Shown in pieces: positions 24,179 through 33,032 of a stretch of 48,853 bases of DNA. Source of the stretch: Nocardia carnea (GTDB taxonomy: Bacteria > Actinomycetota > Actinomycetes > Mycobacteriales > Mycobacteriaceae); assembly GCF_029868855.1 (NCBI RefSeq), contig NZ_JARWOV010000029.1, positions 1 to 48,853 of the forward strand. Reading direction: 5' to 3'. Numbering within the stretch: the first letter of the stretch is position 1; every line of letters starts with the position of its first letter. Both the position numbers and the translations under genes were made by a program. Below the pieces are notes generated by a model. That model ran no database searches and was not told where the DNA came from. It was given only the letters and a program-made list of their open reading frames with translations.

Positions 24179-27100
24179 ATGTCCGATCGGACCGAGGATG
24201 GTTTGCCCGACTTCGCCGGTAACGAATGCGTCACGTTACCATCGCCCCCCGTGACCGACACGATGGTGAGGGCGGACCTGACGCCCGCGGAGCAATCTCG
24301 GGCCACCCGGCCCGCACGCGGACAATGGGCGAGGCCGGTGGCGTTGATCGCCGGTCTCCTCGCCACCGTCTTCGCCCTCGCGGTCCCGCTCCTACCGGTA
24401 CACGTCGACAAGACGACACTCACCTGGCCGCAGCAGGGCTCGACCGGCAGCATCGCGGCCCCGCTGATCTCCTACGCACCGGTCTCCTTCGACGCCACGA
24501 TCCCCGGCCCGGCGCTGCAACAGCTCACCGAACGCGGGGGCCTGGCTACGGCCACCATGCCCGCCGAGGCCCCCGATCTGGAGAAATACGGATTCGTTGC
24601 GCGGGTCCAGCCCGCGGCGGACGGCTCGCCCGCCCGCCTCGAGGTGGTGCTGCGCAGCCAGTCGATGTTCAGTGTGCCGGTCGCCGAACTGCGCGACGCG
24701 ACCCTCACCGTGCACTCCGACAATTCGGCGACCACCGCCGAGCTCACCGGAACAGACACCCAGCCGGTGTTCCTGGCGGGCGATTTCCGGCCACAGCTGG
24801 TCGGCGTCTTCAGCGATCTGACCGCGTCGGCCGGGACCACGGTGACCGCGGAGGTGGACAGCCGCTTCTCGGTCGTCCCGACCCTCGCCAAACGCGCCGC
24901 CGGGGTACTGGCGGTGGTGTGTGCGCTGGCCGCCCTGGTGGCACTGTTCCGGCTGGACCATTCGGCAGGCAGGCGGATACGCCGGCTGCTGCCACAGCGC
25001 TGGCTGACCTTCACCGGTGTCGACGCCGCGGTGTTCACCACACTCGTGGTCTGGCATTTCATCGGGTCCACGACCTCCGACGACGGTTACCAGTTCGGCA
25101 TGGCCCGCACTTCGCTGGCGTCGGGCTACATGGCCAACTATTTCCGCTTCTTCGGCGTACCCGAGAACCCGGTCGGCACGCCCCCCTACGACGTGATCGC
25201 CCATATGACCGAGATCAGTATCGCCAGCCCATGGGTGCGGTTGCCGACATTGCTCGCCGGTTTCCTCGCCTGGCTGGCACTGAGCCGGGAAGTGATCCCC
25301 CGGCTCGGGGTCGTCCTGCGGCACGACAAGGTCGTCGTCTGGACCGGTGCGCTGGGATTCCTCGCGGTGTGGCTGCCCTACAACAACGGGTTGCGCCCCG
25401 AACCGGTGATCGCGGTCGCGGTGCTGCTCACCTGGTGCTTCGTCGAACGGGCCATCGCGACCAGGCAGCTGCTGCCGTACGCGATCGCCATTCTGATCGC
25501 CGCGTTCAGCCTGACCGCGGCGCCGTCGGGCGTGATCTGTTTCGCGCCGCTGGCCGCCGGGGCGCGGTCGGTCGTCCGCTTCGGTATCGCCCGGGCCCGC
25601 AAGATGTCGGATCCCGGCACCGGCATCACGACCGGACCGTCCTGGTCCGCGCGAATCCTGGCCTACGGCGCCCTGCTGGCACCCTTGGCCGCCGCCGGAA
25701 CCCTCGTCCTGGTTTTCGCCTTCGCCGTCCAGCCCCTGTCGGCGATGTTCGAGATGACCCGCGTGCACAACGAGGTGGGCCCCTCCATTCCGTGGTACGA
25801 CGACTATGTCGCCTATCAGCGGCTCTTCACGCCCACAGCCGACGGTTCGATCGGGCGCCGGTTCGGGATGGTCGCGATGTGGCTGGGTCTGCTGGTGTGC
25901 GCGTTCGTGATACTGCGCAAGGGCGGCCGGATCCCGTTCGTCGCCCCCGGCCCGGCCAAACGGCTACTGGGGATCACCTTCGGGGCGATGCTGCTGATGG
26001 CGACCGTCCCGACGAAGTTCACCCACCACAACGGGGTTTTCGCCGGACTGGCCGGGGCCGTCGCCGTCGTCACCGCGGTGGCGGTGGGACCGAGGGTGAT
26101 GCGGGCGCCGCGCTACCGGGCCTTGTTCGCGGCCGTTGTCGCGGTGGCACTGGCGCAGATCTTCACCGGGGTCAACAAATGGTTCTACGCCTCCGATCAC
26201 GGGATCCCGTGGTGGAACGAGGCGCCGTCGATCGCCGGCCTCGGGATGAGCGAGATCTTCCTGACCGTCGCCTTGCTGTGCCTGGTACTCGCCGGCTGGT
26301 GGCATCTGCGCGCTCCGGAACCCGGGACACCACATCGTGTTTCGCGCCGGGCGTGGCGGCTGGCGAAGATCCCGCCGCTCACGGTGGCGGCAGCGCTGAT
26401 CGTCCTGTTCCAGGTGGGCTCGTTCGCGACTGCCGCGGCCACGCAATACCCGGCATTCTCGCTGGCCCGCTCCAATATCGACGCGGTCCGGGGCGAAGCG
26501 TGCGGGATGGCAAACGATGTGCTGGTCGAAACCGACCCGAACGCCGCGATGCTCACGCCGCTGTCCGGCGACGCCGCGAGCACCTTCGCCGGTGACGGCA
26601 CCGGATTCGTCCCGCACGGTGTGGCGAACGTGACCTCCGACGACGATCAGTCGAAGGACGAGGAGAGCAGTATCGCCGACGCCCTGGACGACGAGGGTTC
26701 CGACGGTAGTTCCCGGACGCAGACCGGCGGCGCGCCGCTGCCCTTCGGGCTGTCCGCGGCCACCCCGGTGCTCGGCACCGCCGGGCAGCAGGAGGCGGCC
26801 GAACTGACCACCGGCTGGTACCGGCTGCCGGCACCGCAGGACCGCGACGGAATCATGGCGTTCACCGCGTCCGGCCGCTTCCGGGCGATCACCCAGGACG
26901 GTTCGGTGATGCCCGGTCAGCCGATCGATATCGAATACGGCACCGCGGAATCGGCGACCAGTGCCCGGCCCCTCGGGCAGGTGATGCCCATCGATATCGG
27001 CCCGACGCCGTCCTGGCGGAATCTGCGGGTGCCACTGGATCAGATTCCGGACCAGGCCGATGTGGTCCGGATCAAAGCCAAGGATCTGTCCGTCGACGCC

Positions 27101-27526
27101 CAGGAGTGGATGGCGCTCACTCCGCCGCGCATACCACGGACACAGACCGTCAACGAACTGATCGGGTCGCAGCAGCCGGTACTGCTGGATTGGGCGGTGG
27201 GCCTGCAGTTCCCGTGCCAGCGGCCGTACGACCACAAGGACGGTATCGCCCAGGCACCCGGCTGGCGCATCCTGCCCAACCGCCCGGCCTCGCACACCAC
27301 CTCGCTGTGGCAGAGCCACGACGGCGGCGGTCCGCTGGGCTGGACCCGCCAGCTGCTGCGCTCACAAACGCTGGCCACCTATCTGAAGGACGACTGGAGT
27401 CACGATTGGGGGCAGCTGCAGCGATTCACACCGATCGACCCCGGGGCACGTCCGGCGGTACCGGAGGTGGCCCAGGAGACCCACGGCGGTCTGTGGACCC
27501 CGGGGCCGATCAATGTGACCTGGTAG
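24179..27526 (+). CDS. Arabinosyltransferase of the EmbA/EmbB/EmbC family
   Basis: The protein is 1115 residues from the ATG at 24179, or 1091 from the GTG at 24251; neither has a clear Shine-Dalgarno, and frame upstream of 24179 is non-coding. It is a GT-C membrane glycosyltransferase with a first TM helix near residues 53-72, about a dozen more, and a carbohydrate-binding C-terminal domain. The catalytic Asp pair is in STTSDDGYQFGMARTSLASG (D301/D302), followed by YMANYFRFFG and REVIPRLG as in mycobacterial Emb proteins. It adds arabinofuranose from decaprenyl-phospho-arabinose to arabinogalactan or lipoarabinomannan outside the membrane, and the family is the ethambutol target. Only one emb gene is in the window. 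Confidence 0.95.
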   Translation: MSDRTEDGLPDFAGNECVTLPSPPVTDTMVRADLTPAEQSRATRPARGQWARPVALIAGLLATVFALAVPLLPVHVDKTTLTWPQQGSTGSIAAPLISYAPVSFDATIPGPALQQLTERGGLATATMPAEAPDLEKYGFVARVQPAADGSPARLEVVLRSQSMFSVPVAELRDATLTVHSDNSATTAELTGTDTQPVFLAGDFRPQLVGVFSDLTASAGTTVTAEVDSRFSVVPTLAKRAAGVLAVVCALAALVALFRLDHSAGRRIRRLLPQRWLTFTGVDAAVFTTLVVWHFIGSTTSDDGYQFGMARTSLASGYMANYFRFFGVPENPVGTPPYDVIAHMTEISIASPWVRLPTLLAGFLAWLALSREVIPRLGVVLRHDKVVVWTGALGFLAVWLPYNNGLRPEPVIAVAVLLTWCFVERAIATRQLLPYAIAILIAAFSLTAAPSGVICFAPLAAGARSVVRFGIARARKMSDPGTGITTGPSWSARILAYGALLAPLAAAGTLVLVFAFAVQPLSAMFEMTRVHNEVGPSIPWYDDYVAYQRLFTPTADGSIGRRFGMVAMWLGLLVCAFVILRKGGRIPFVAPGPAKRLLGITFGAMLLMATVPTKFTHHNGVFAGLAGAVAVVTAVAVGPRVMRAPRYRALFAAVVAVALAQIFTGVNKWFYASDHGIPWWNEAPSIAGLGMSEIFLTVALLCLVLAGWWHLRAPEPGTPHRVSRRAWRLAKIPPLTVAAALIVLFQVGSFATAAATQYPAFSLARSNIDAVRGEACGMANDVLVETDPNAAMLTPLSGDAASTFAGDGTGFVPHGVANVTSDDDQSKDEESSIADALDDEGSDGSSRTQTGGAPLPFGLSAATPVLGTAGQQEAAELTTGWYRLPAPQDRDGIMAFTASGRFRAITQDGSVMPGQPIDIEYGTAESATSARPLGQVMPIDIGPTPSWRNLRVPLDQIPDQADVVRIKAKDLSVDAQEWMALTPPRIPRTQTVNELIGSQQPVLLDWAVGLQFPCQRPYDHKDGIAQAPGWRILPNRPASHTTSLWQSHDGGGPLGWTRQLLRSQTLATYLKDDWSHDWGQLQRFTPIDPGARPAVPEVAQETHGGLWTPGPINVTW

Positions 27527-27636
27527 CCCTCGGACGGGTGAGCGGTTCTCGCCGCACCACGCGGGAACTGTTCGCCTGCCGCAGAGTCCGGCGCTTCCAG
27601 TACGCACCGTCACACCGAGTACGGTCCGTGGTTGTG

Positions 27637-29352
27637 TCAGTCGCAGACCGCACCCTGGGACGCCGAACCCACGAGACGCACATACTTCGCGAGCACTCCG
27701 CGGGTGTAGCGGGCGGGCAGCGGCGCCCAGCCGTCGCGGCGGCGGCTGAGTTCGACGGGTTCGACCAGGAGATCGAGGGTGCCCGCCCCGACGTCGAGGC
27801 GGATGCGGTCCCCGTCGCGCACGAAGGCGATGGGACCCGCGTCCACCGCTTCCGGCGCCACATGCCCGACGCAGAGACCGGTGGTGCCGCCGGAGAATCG
27901 TCCGTCGGTCAGCAACAGTACGTCCTTGCCGAGTCCGGCACCTTTGATGGCACCGGTGATCGCGAGCATTTCGCGCATCCCCGGGCCGCCCTTGGGACCC
28001 TCGTAGCGGATGACCACCACATCGCCCGCCGTGATCGTCCCGTCCTCGAGCGCGTCCATGGCGGCCCGCTCCCGATCGAAAACCCGTGCGGTGCCTTCGA
28101 AGACATCGGAGTCGAACCCGGCCGATTTCACCACGGCGCCGCCGGGTGCCAGCGAGCCGTGCAGGATGGTGATTCCACCGGTCGGGTGGATCGGCGACGA
28201 CAGCGCACGCACCACCTTGCCGTCCGGGTCCGGCGGCGCGATCTCGGCGAGGTTCTCCGCGACGGTGCGGCCCGTCACGGTCAGGCAGTCGCCGTGCAGC
28301 AGTCCGGCCTCCAGCAGGGTTTTCATCAGTACCGGAACGCCGCCTACGCGGTCGATATCGGTCATCACGTGCCGGCCGAACGGTTTGACATCGGCCAGAT
28401 GCGGGACCCGGCGGCCGACCCGGGCGAAATCGTCCAGGCTCAACGCGACCCCGGCCTCGTGCGCGATCGCCAGCAGATGCAGGACCGCGTTGGTGGAGCC
28501 GCCGAACGCCATCACCACCGCGATGGCGTTCTCGAACGCCTCTTTCGTGAGGATATCGGCGGTGGTGATCCCGCGGCGGATCAGTTCGATCACCGCCGCC
28601 CCGCTACGGCGGGCGTAACCGTCGCGGCGGCGGTCGGTCGCCGGCGGTGCCGCGCTCCCCGGCAGCGACATCCCGAGCGCCTCGGCCGCGCTGGCCATCG
28701 TGTTGGCCGTGTACATACCACCGCAGGCGCCTTCCCCGGGGCAGATGGCGCGCTCGATGGCGTCCACGTCCGCCCGGCTCATCAACCCCCGCGCGCACGC
28801 ACCCACGGCCTCGAACGCGTCGATGATGGTGACTTCACGTTCACTGCCGTCGGACAGTTTCGCGATACCCGGCAGGATGGATCCGGCGTAGAGGAACACA
28901 CTGGCCAGGTTCAGCCGCGCGGCCGCCATCAACATACCGGGCAGCGATTTATCGCAACCGGCCAGCAGGACCGATCCGTCGAGCCGTTCGGCCTGCATCA
29001 CCGTTTCCACGCTGTCGGCGATGACCTCGCGGGAGACCAGGGAGAAATGCATTCCTTCGTGCCCCATCGAGATACCGTCGGAAACCGAGATGGTGCCGAA
29101 CTGCATGGGGAACCCGCCGGCTTCGAACACACCGTCCTTACAGCCACCGGCGAGGCGGTCCAGCGAGAGGTTGCACGGTGTGATCTCGTTCCACGAGGAC
29201 GCGACACCGATCTGAGGTTTCGCCCAGTCGTCGTCGCCCATACCGACCGCGCGCAGCATTCCGCGCGCGGCGGTTTTCTCCAGGCCGTCGGTCACATCGC
29301 GGCTGCGGGGTTTCATATCGGGGGTGGCGGGGGTTGCTGAATCACGGGACAC
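27637..29352 (-). CDS. ilvD: Dihydroxy-acid dehydratase
   Basis: The GTG at 29352 is used; AGAGGA lies ten bases upstream. The 571-residue enzyme is complete and close in sequence to mycobacterial IlvD. Iron-sulfur ligands are visible as Cys60 ([11 protein letters not shown]), Cys133 ([12 protein letters not shown]) and Cys210 ([14 protein letters not shown]). Also present are [16 protein letters not shown] and the C-terminal [16 protein letters not shown]. It dehydrates 2,3-dihydroxyisovalerate and 2,3-dihydroxy-3-methylvalerate to the keto acids of valine and isoleucine synthesis. It is convergent with the emb gene across a 110-bp gap holding no strong hairpin. Confidence 0.97.
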   Translation of the reverse strand: MSRDSATPATPDMKPRSRDVTDGLEKTAARGMLRAVGMGDDDWAKPQIGVASSWNEITPCNLSLDRLAGGCKDGVFEAGGFPMQFGTISVSDGISMGHEGMHFSLVSREVIADSVETVMQAERLDGSVLLAGCDKSLPGMLMAAARLNLASVFLYAGSILPGIAKLSDGSEREVTIIDAFEAVGACARGLMSRADVDAIERAICPGEGACGGMYTANTMASAAEALGMSLPGSAAPPATDRRRDGYARRSGAAVIELIRRGITTADILTKEAFENAIAVVMAFGGSTNAVLHLLAIAHEAGVALSLDDFARVGRRVPHLADVKPFGRHVMTDIDRVGGVPVLMKTLLEAGLLHGDCLTVTGRTVAENLAEIAPPDPDGKVVRALSSPIHPTGGITILHGSLAPGGAVVKSAGFDSDVFEGTARVFDRERAAMDALEDGTITAGDVVVIRYEGPKGGPGMREMLAITGAIKGAGLGKDVLLLTDGRFSGGTTGLCVGHVAPEAVDAGPIAFVRDGDRIRLDVGAGTLDLLVEPVELSRRRDGWAPLPARYTRGVLAKYVRLVGSASQGAVCD

Positions 29353-29354
29353 GA

Positions 29355-29677
29355 GGCCATCGTCCTCTTCTCCGGGCGAGATTTCCTGGTCCCACGCCGG
29401 TCGGACGCACGCGACCGCGCCTGCCCGAGTGCCACGTCGGTAACGGTGCGGATCGCCGCGTGCCGGGCTGCCGGCGTGGACTCCCGGTCTGCTCGAGCGG
29501 GACCGAAGCGCGCAGTGGTGGCGCCGACGAACGCATCCGCGCCCGCGAACGCGCCAGGTCTTCGATCAGCTGCAAGCCCCGACGCCGCCGACGGGCCGGC
29601 CGGAGCTCGCCGGCCTTGTCCAGCGCACTCAGCAGTACTTCGGCCGGGGTTCGGGTGGTGATTGCGTCGATGGGCAC
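29355..29677 (-). pseudogene. Possible short or frameshifted ORF upstream of ilvD
   Basis: A GTG at 29677 sits five bases after GGAG and opens a frame starting PIDAITTRTPAEVLLSALDK, which looks like real protein for about 45 codons. Near 29530 the better-looking frame changes to another one ([20 protein letters not shown], then [20 protein letters not shown]), running to the ilvD start. One gene with a frameshift, a decayed remnant, or chance in GC-rich DNA are all possible. No family was recognised. Confidence 0.25.
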
Positions 29678-29706
29678 CCCGGCTCCGATCGCCCGGTGCC
29701 CGATAC

Positions 29707-29744
29707 GAGGTCATGCCGCCGACACGTGCCGGCGGCATGACCTC
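29707..29744 (-). terminator. Very strong stem-loop ending the homogentisate operon
   Basis: The arms 29707-29721 and 29730-29744 pair perfectly over 15 bp (outer part GAGGTCATGCCGCC against GGCGGCATGACCTC) around an 8-nt loop. It begins 8 bp past the fumarylacetoacetase stop. It is the strongest hairpin seen in the window and lacks a T-tract. Confidence 0.85.
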
Positions 29745-29751
29745 GCCCTCA

Positions 29752-30933
29752 TCAGCCCGCCTGCGTGGCGGGCAGTATCCGGGCACGGACCTCCCCGAAT
29801 CCGATCCGCGAGCCTGCGGGTCCGGGGGCGGTGGCGGCGATGGCGACCTCGTCACCGTCCTCGAGGAAGGTCCGGGTTTCGCCGGCCACCTCGACGGGTT
29901 CGGCGCCGCCCCAGGTGAGTTCGATGAACGCGCCGCGCTGGTCCGGTTCCGGTCCGGAGATCGTCCCGGACGCGAAGAGATCACCGGTGCGCGCCGTGGC
30001 GCCGTTGACGGTGGTGTGGGCCAGCATCTGCGCGGGTGACCAATACATCTGGGCATACGGCGGGCGGGCGACGAGCTGCCCGTTCCACTCGACCGTGAGA
30101 TCGATGTCGAGACCCCATTTCTCCGTGCCGCGCAGGTAGGGCAGCGGTTCCGGGTCCTGTACCGGGGTGTCGATCCGGGCCGCCTCGAGCGCCGCCAGCG
30201 GCACCACCCACGGCGATATCGAGGTCGCGAAGCTTTTGCCGAGGAAGGGCCCCAGCGGTACGTACTCCCATGCTTGGATATCGCGGGCCGACCAGTCGTT
30301 CACCACGACGGCGCCGAAGACGTGATCGGCGAACCGGTCCGGTGTGATCACCGTGCCGGGTGCGGATGGCACGCCGACGACGAAGCCCAGTTCGGCCTCG
30401 ATATCGAGGCGGCGCGACGGCCCGAAGGACGGGGCCTGTTCTGTGGGGGCTTTGCGCTGCCCGCACGGCCTGACGATATCGGTGCCGGACAGGATCACGG
30501 TGCCGGCGCGGCCGTGGTAGCCGACCGGTAGATGCTTCCAATTCGGCATGAGCGGCGCCGAATCGGGTCGGAAGAGCCGGCCCAGATTGGTGGCGTGGTG
30601 TTCGGAAGCGTAGAAGTCGACGTAGTCGGCGACGGCGATGGGCAGGTGCATCGTCACGTCCGCGATATCGTGCACCGCGTGCGCGTCGATATCGCCGCGC
30701 ACGAGTTCGGTGATACGGGCCCGGACCCGTGACCATTCCCGCGGACCACGGGACATGAAATCGTTGAGGACCGGCCGGGCGAACACCTCGTCGCCGAGCG
30801 CGAGCGCCAGGTCGACGACCTTGTCCGCCACCCGGACGCCGATCCTGGGCGTTGTCCCCGGGGTGGAAAACGAGCCGTAGGGCAGATTGTCCAGCCCGAA
30901 CAGTGAATCGGCGGGGATTTCTATCACGGTCAT
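29752..30933 (-). CDS. Fumarylacetoacetase
   Basis: The ATG at 30933 overlaps the upstream gene as ATGA; the longer open frame is a shadow. The 393-residue enzyme has the N-terminal SH3-like region (SLFGLDNLPYGSFSTPGTTP) and the FAH catalytic domain. Key blocks are YVDFYASEHHATNLGRLFRP, PVGYHGRAGTVILSG, the metal-site region RLDIEAELGFVVG, and VVNDWSARDIQAWEYVPLGP. It cleaves fumarylacetoacetate to fumarate and acetoacetate, the last step of tyrosine/phenylacetate-type degradation through homogentisate. It is the distal gene of the operon and is followed by the terminator at 29707-29744. Confidence 0.95.
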   Translation of the reverse strand: MTVIEIPADSLFGLDNLPYGSFSTPGTTPRIGVRVADKVVDLALALGDEVFARPVLNDFMSRGPREWSRVRARITELVRGDIDAHAVHDIADVTMHLPIAVADYVDFYASEHHATNLGRLFRPDSAPLMPNWKHLPVGYHGRAGTVILSGTDIVRPCGQRKAPTEQAPSFGPSRRLDIEAELGFVVGVPSAPGTVITPDRFADHVFGAVVVNDWSARDIQAWEYVPLGPFLGKSFATSISPWVVPLAALEAARIDTPVQDPEPLPYLRGTEKWGLDIDLTVEWNGQLVARPPYAQMYWSPAQMLAHTTVNGATARTGDLFASGTISGPEPDQRGAFIELTWGGAEPVEVAGETRTFLEDGDEVAIAATAPGPAGSRIGFGEVRARILPATQAG

Positions 30934-31793
30934 GGTGCTGAACTTTCGGGGACGGGCCGCAGGGCGGCGGGAAGCAGCTGTAGATCCACCAGCTCGGTCA
31001 ACGGGTCGCCGATACTGCAGGTCCCGAAGGACCGGAACGCCGTTCGCACGGCGTCGATTTCGGCATCGGTCAGCGCGGCCAGCCGCTGTGCGATCGTGCT
31101 GCCGTCGCGATCGGCCAGTACTTCGGCGAGTTCGGCGGTCTCGGCGCCGGTGAGTGCCCGATGCGTCGCGAGCAAGAGGTTGAGGAACCCGTGCTGATCG
31201 AATCCGGTGGCGGGATCGGTATTGCGGACCGCGTGGTGCAGGCCCGCGGTCGCTTTGAACGGCGTGCCGGCCGTGACGGCCGACCGGATGGCGGCGGCGA
31301 GTTCCGGCACGCCGGGGTAGGCCTCGGCGACCACACCCCCGGTGCGGAACTTCGCCACATAAGGCGAGTCCGCCAGCCGGTCGAAGAATTCCGGCCGGCG
31401 GCTGTCCCGGGGAACCTCGACCGCTACGGCGAGCTCCGGCCATCCCGGTCTTGCCCCGGGCAGTGCCGCGAAGAACTCTTGCGCGGATCGGCCGGGCTGC
31501 GCGGCGATTTCGACGCCCACAACGGTGACCCCGGAAATCTCGGCGGCCTGATCCAAGGCACGGGCCACCGTGCCGGGACCCTCCGGCGCCGTGAGCACCA
31601 CCTCGATCGGCGCGGGTTGCTGCGCGGCGAGCTCGGCGAGTCGGGGAATCGGGAAGATCAGCGGGCCGACAAGCGCCGCGAAGTCGCTGTCGCGGTAGCG
31701 GGCATGCGCCGTGAGCGCGGCCGGCAGCGGGGCGTTACCGGGTGGGAACAACGCCGCGTCATCGCAGAGACCACGCAGCAGCGCGGGAATCAT
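30930..31793 (-). CDS. Conserved protein of unknown function between homogentisate dioxygenase and fumarylacetoacetase
   Basis: The start is the ATG at 31793, overlapping the dioxygenase stop as ATGA. The 287-residue soluble protein begins MIPALLRGLCDDAALFPPGN. Alternating strand/helix blocks (IEVVLTAPEG, VTVVGVEIAA, ELAVAVEVPR, VAKFRTGG) suggest an alpha/beta barrel. A His-rich region FKATAGLHHAVRNTDPATGF then DQHGFLNLLLATHRALTG looks like a ligand or metal site. I recall similar proteins in actinobacteria but no function. Its place suggests a role on maleylacetoacetate, since no glutathione-type isomerase gene is present; that is inference. Both neighbours overlap it, so the three are co-translated. 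Confidence 0.8.
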   Translation of the reverse strand: MIPALLRGLCDDAALFPPGNAPLPAALTAHARYRDSDFAALVGPLIFPIPRLAELAAQQPAPIEVVLTAPEGPGTVARALDQAAEISGVTVVGVEIAAQPGRSAQEFFAALPGARPGWPELAVAVEVPRDSRRPEFFDRLADSPYVAKFRTGGVVAEAYPGVPELAAAIRSAVTAGTPFKATAGLHHAVRNTDPATGFDQHGFLNLLLATHRALTGAETAELAEVLADRDGSTIAQRLAALTDAEIDAVRTAFRSFGTCSIGDPLTELVDLQLLPAALRPVPESSAP

Positions 31794-32986
31794 ACGCCCG
31801 CCTCCCCCAGCCAGGACCACGCATAATTCGGGTCCTCACAGGCCAGTGCGCCCTCCCCCAGTTCGAGCGGCGCGAAGGTATCGACCATCACCGCGGTCTC
31901 TTCGACGTCCTCGAGCCCCAGAGAGCGTTCCATACCGCCGGGCTGTGGCCCGTGGGCGTGGCCGCCGGGATGCACCGACACCGACCCGAGACCTATCCCG
32001 GATCCCTTGCGCGCCTCGTAGTTTCCGCCGCAGTAGAACATCACCTCGTCGGAGTCGACATTCGAGTGGTAGTAGGGCACCGGGACGGCCAGCGGGTGAT
32101 AGTCGACCTTGCGGGGGACGAAATTGCACACCACGAACCCGTTGCCTTCGAAGGTCTGGTGCACCGGCGGGGGCTGGTGCACTCGACCGGTGAGGGGTTC
32201 GAAATCCTCGATATTGAAGGTGTACGGATACAGGCAACCGTCCCAGCCCACCACGTCGAACGGATGCCGCGGGTACACCATTCGGGTGCCGACGATCCCG
32301 CGCGAGGTCCGATGTTTGACCAGTACCTCGATATCTGTACCGTCGGCGAGCAGTACCTCCGACGGTCCGTGCAGATCGCGTTCACAGTACGGTGCGTTCT
32401 CCAGAAGCTGCCCGAACCGCGAGAGGTAGCGTTTGGGCGGCACGATATGACTGCTCGATTCGATCGTGTACGCGCGCACCGGTTCGTCGCCGCGGGGAAT
32501 CCAGCGATGTGTCGTGGACGTCGGGATCACCACGTAGTCGCCGGGCCGCGCCTCGAGCGCCCCGAACACCGTTTCGACCCGCGCCGCACCGGATTCCAGG
32601 TAGACGACCTCGTCGCCGAGGGCATTGCGGTACAGCGGCGAGGTCTGCTGCGCGACCACATAGGAGATCCGCACATCGGCGTTGCCCAGCAGCAGCCGGC
32701 GTCCGGTCACGAGATCGGTCTGCGACCAGCTCTCTCGCGGGAACAGCTCGTGCAGTTTCAGATGCCGCGGCCGCAGCGGATGATTCGGTTCCGTGGACTG
32801 GTCCGGCAGCTCCCAGACGGTCGAATCGGAGATCGCCGACGGGATACCGCGGTGATAGAGCAGTGACGAATCCGAGGAGAAGCCCTCCTCACCCATCAGC
32901 TCCTCGTAGTACAGGCGGCCGCTGTCGTCGCGGTGCTGGGTGTGACGTTTCGGCGGAACATTGCCGAGCCGGCGGTAATACGCCAT
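31790..32986 (-). CDS. hmgA: Homogentisate 1,2-dioxygenase
   Basis: The ATG at 32986 follows GAGGAGG. The 398-residue enzyme carries the HGD cupin signatures: LHGPSEVLLADG, HPFDVVGWDGCLYPYTFNIE, then EVMFYCGGNYEARKGSGIGL and SVSVHPGGHAHGPQPGGMER. The Glu and His residues in this last stretch are the expected Fe(II) ligands. It opens the ring of homogentisate to maleylacetoacetate with O2. Actinobacterial forms of about 390-400 residues are shorter than the roughly 430-445-residue proteobacterial/human enzyme. Its start is only 46 bp after the MFS stop with no hairpin between, so it is probably read from the same upstream promoter. Confidence 0.95.
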   Translation of the reverse strand: MAYYRRLGNVPPKRHTQHRDDSGRLYYEELMGEEGFSSDSSLLYHRGIPSAISDSTVWELPDQSTEPNHPLRPRHLKLHELFPRESWSQTDLVTGRRLLLGNADVRISYVVAQQTSPLYRNALGDEVVYLESGAARVETVFGALEARPGDYVVIPTSTTHRWIPRGDEPVRAYTIESSSHIVPPKRYLSRFGQLLENAPYCERDLHGPSEVLLADGTDIEVLVKHRTSRGIVGTRMVYPRHPFDVVGWDGCLYPYTFNIEDFEPLTGRVHQPPPVHQTFEGNGFVVCNFVPRKVDYHPLAVPVPYYHSNVDSDEVMFYCGGNYEARKGSGIGLGSVSVHPGGHAHGPQPGGMERSLGLEDVEETAVMVDTFAPLELGEGALACEDPNYAWSWLGEAGV

Positions 32987-33032
32987 GCCTACCTCCTCGG
33001 GAAGACGAATGTGTGTCGATGACGGCGCGGGA

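Larger units (their letters stand above)
29353..29751. other. 399-bp interval between ilvD and the homogentisate operon
   Basis: Holds the ilvD promoter region, the doubtful ORF at 29355-29677 and the strong terminator at 29707-29744. No other coding sequence can be supported. Confidence 0.6.

Noticed and set aside
24226..26595. 789-residue plus-strand frame
   Set aside because: It is the +1 shadow of the emb gene, Arg/Gly/Pro-rich with no domains.
27527..27636. Terminator between emb and ilvD
   Set aside because: Only 5-bp inverted arms were found in the 110-bp gap; too weak to call.
27106..29340. 744-residue plus-strand frame
   Set aside because: It is antisense to ilvD and starts inside the emb gene; no motif or RBS.
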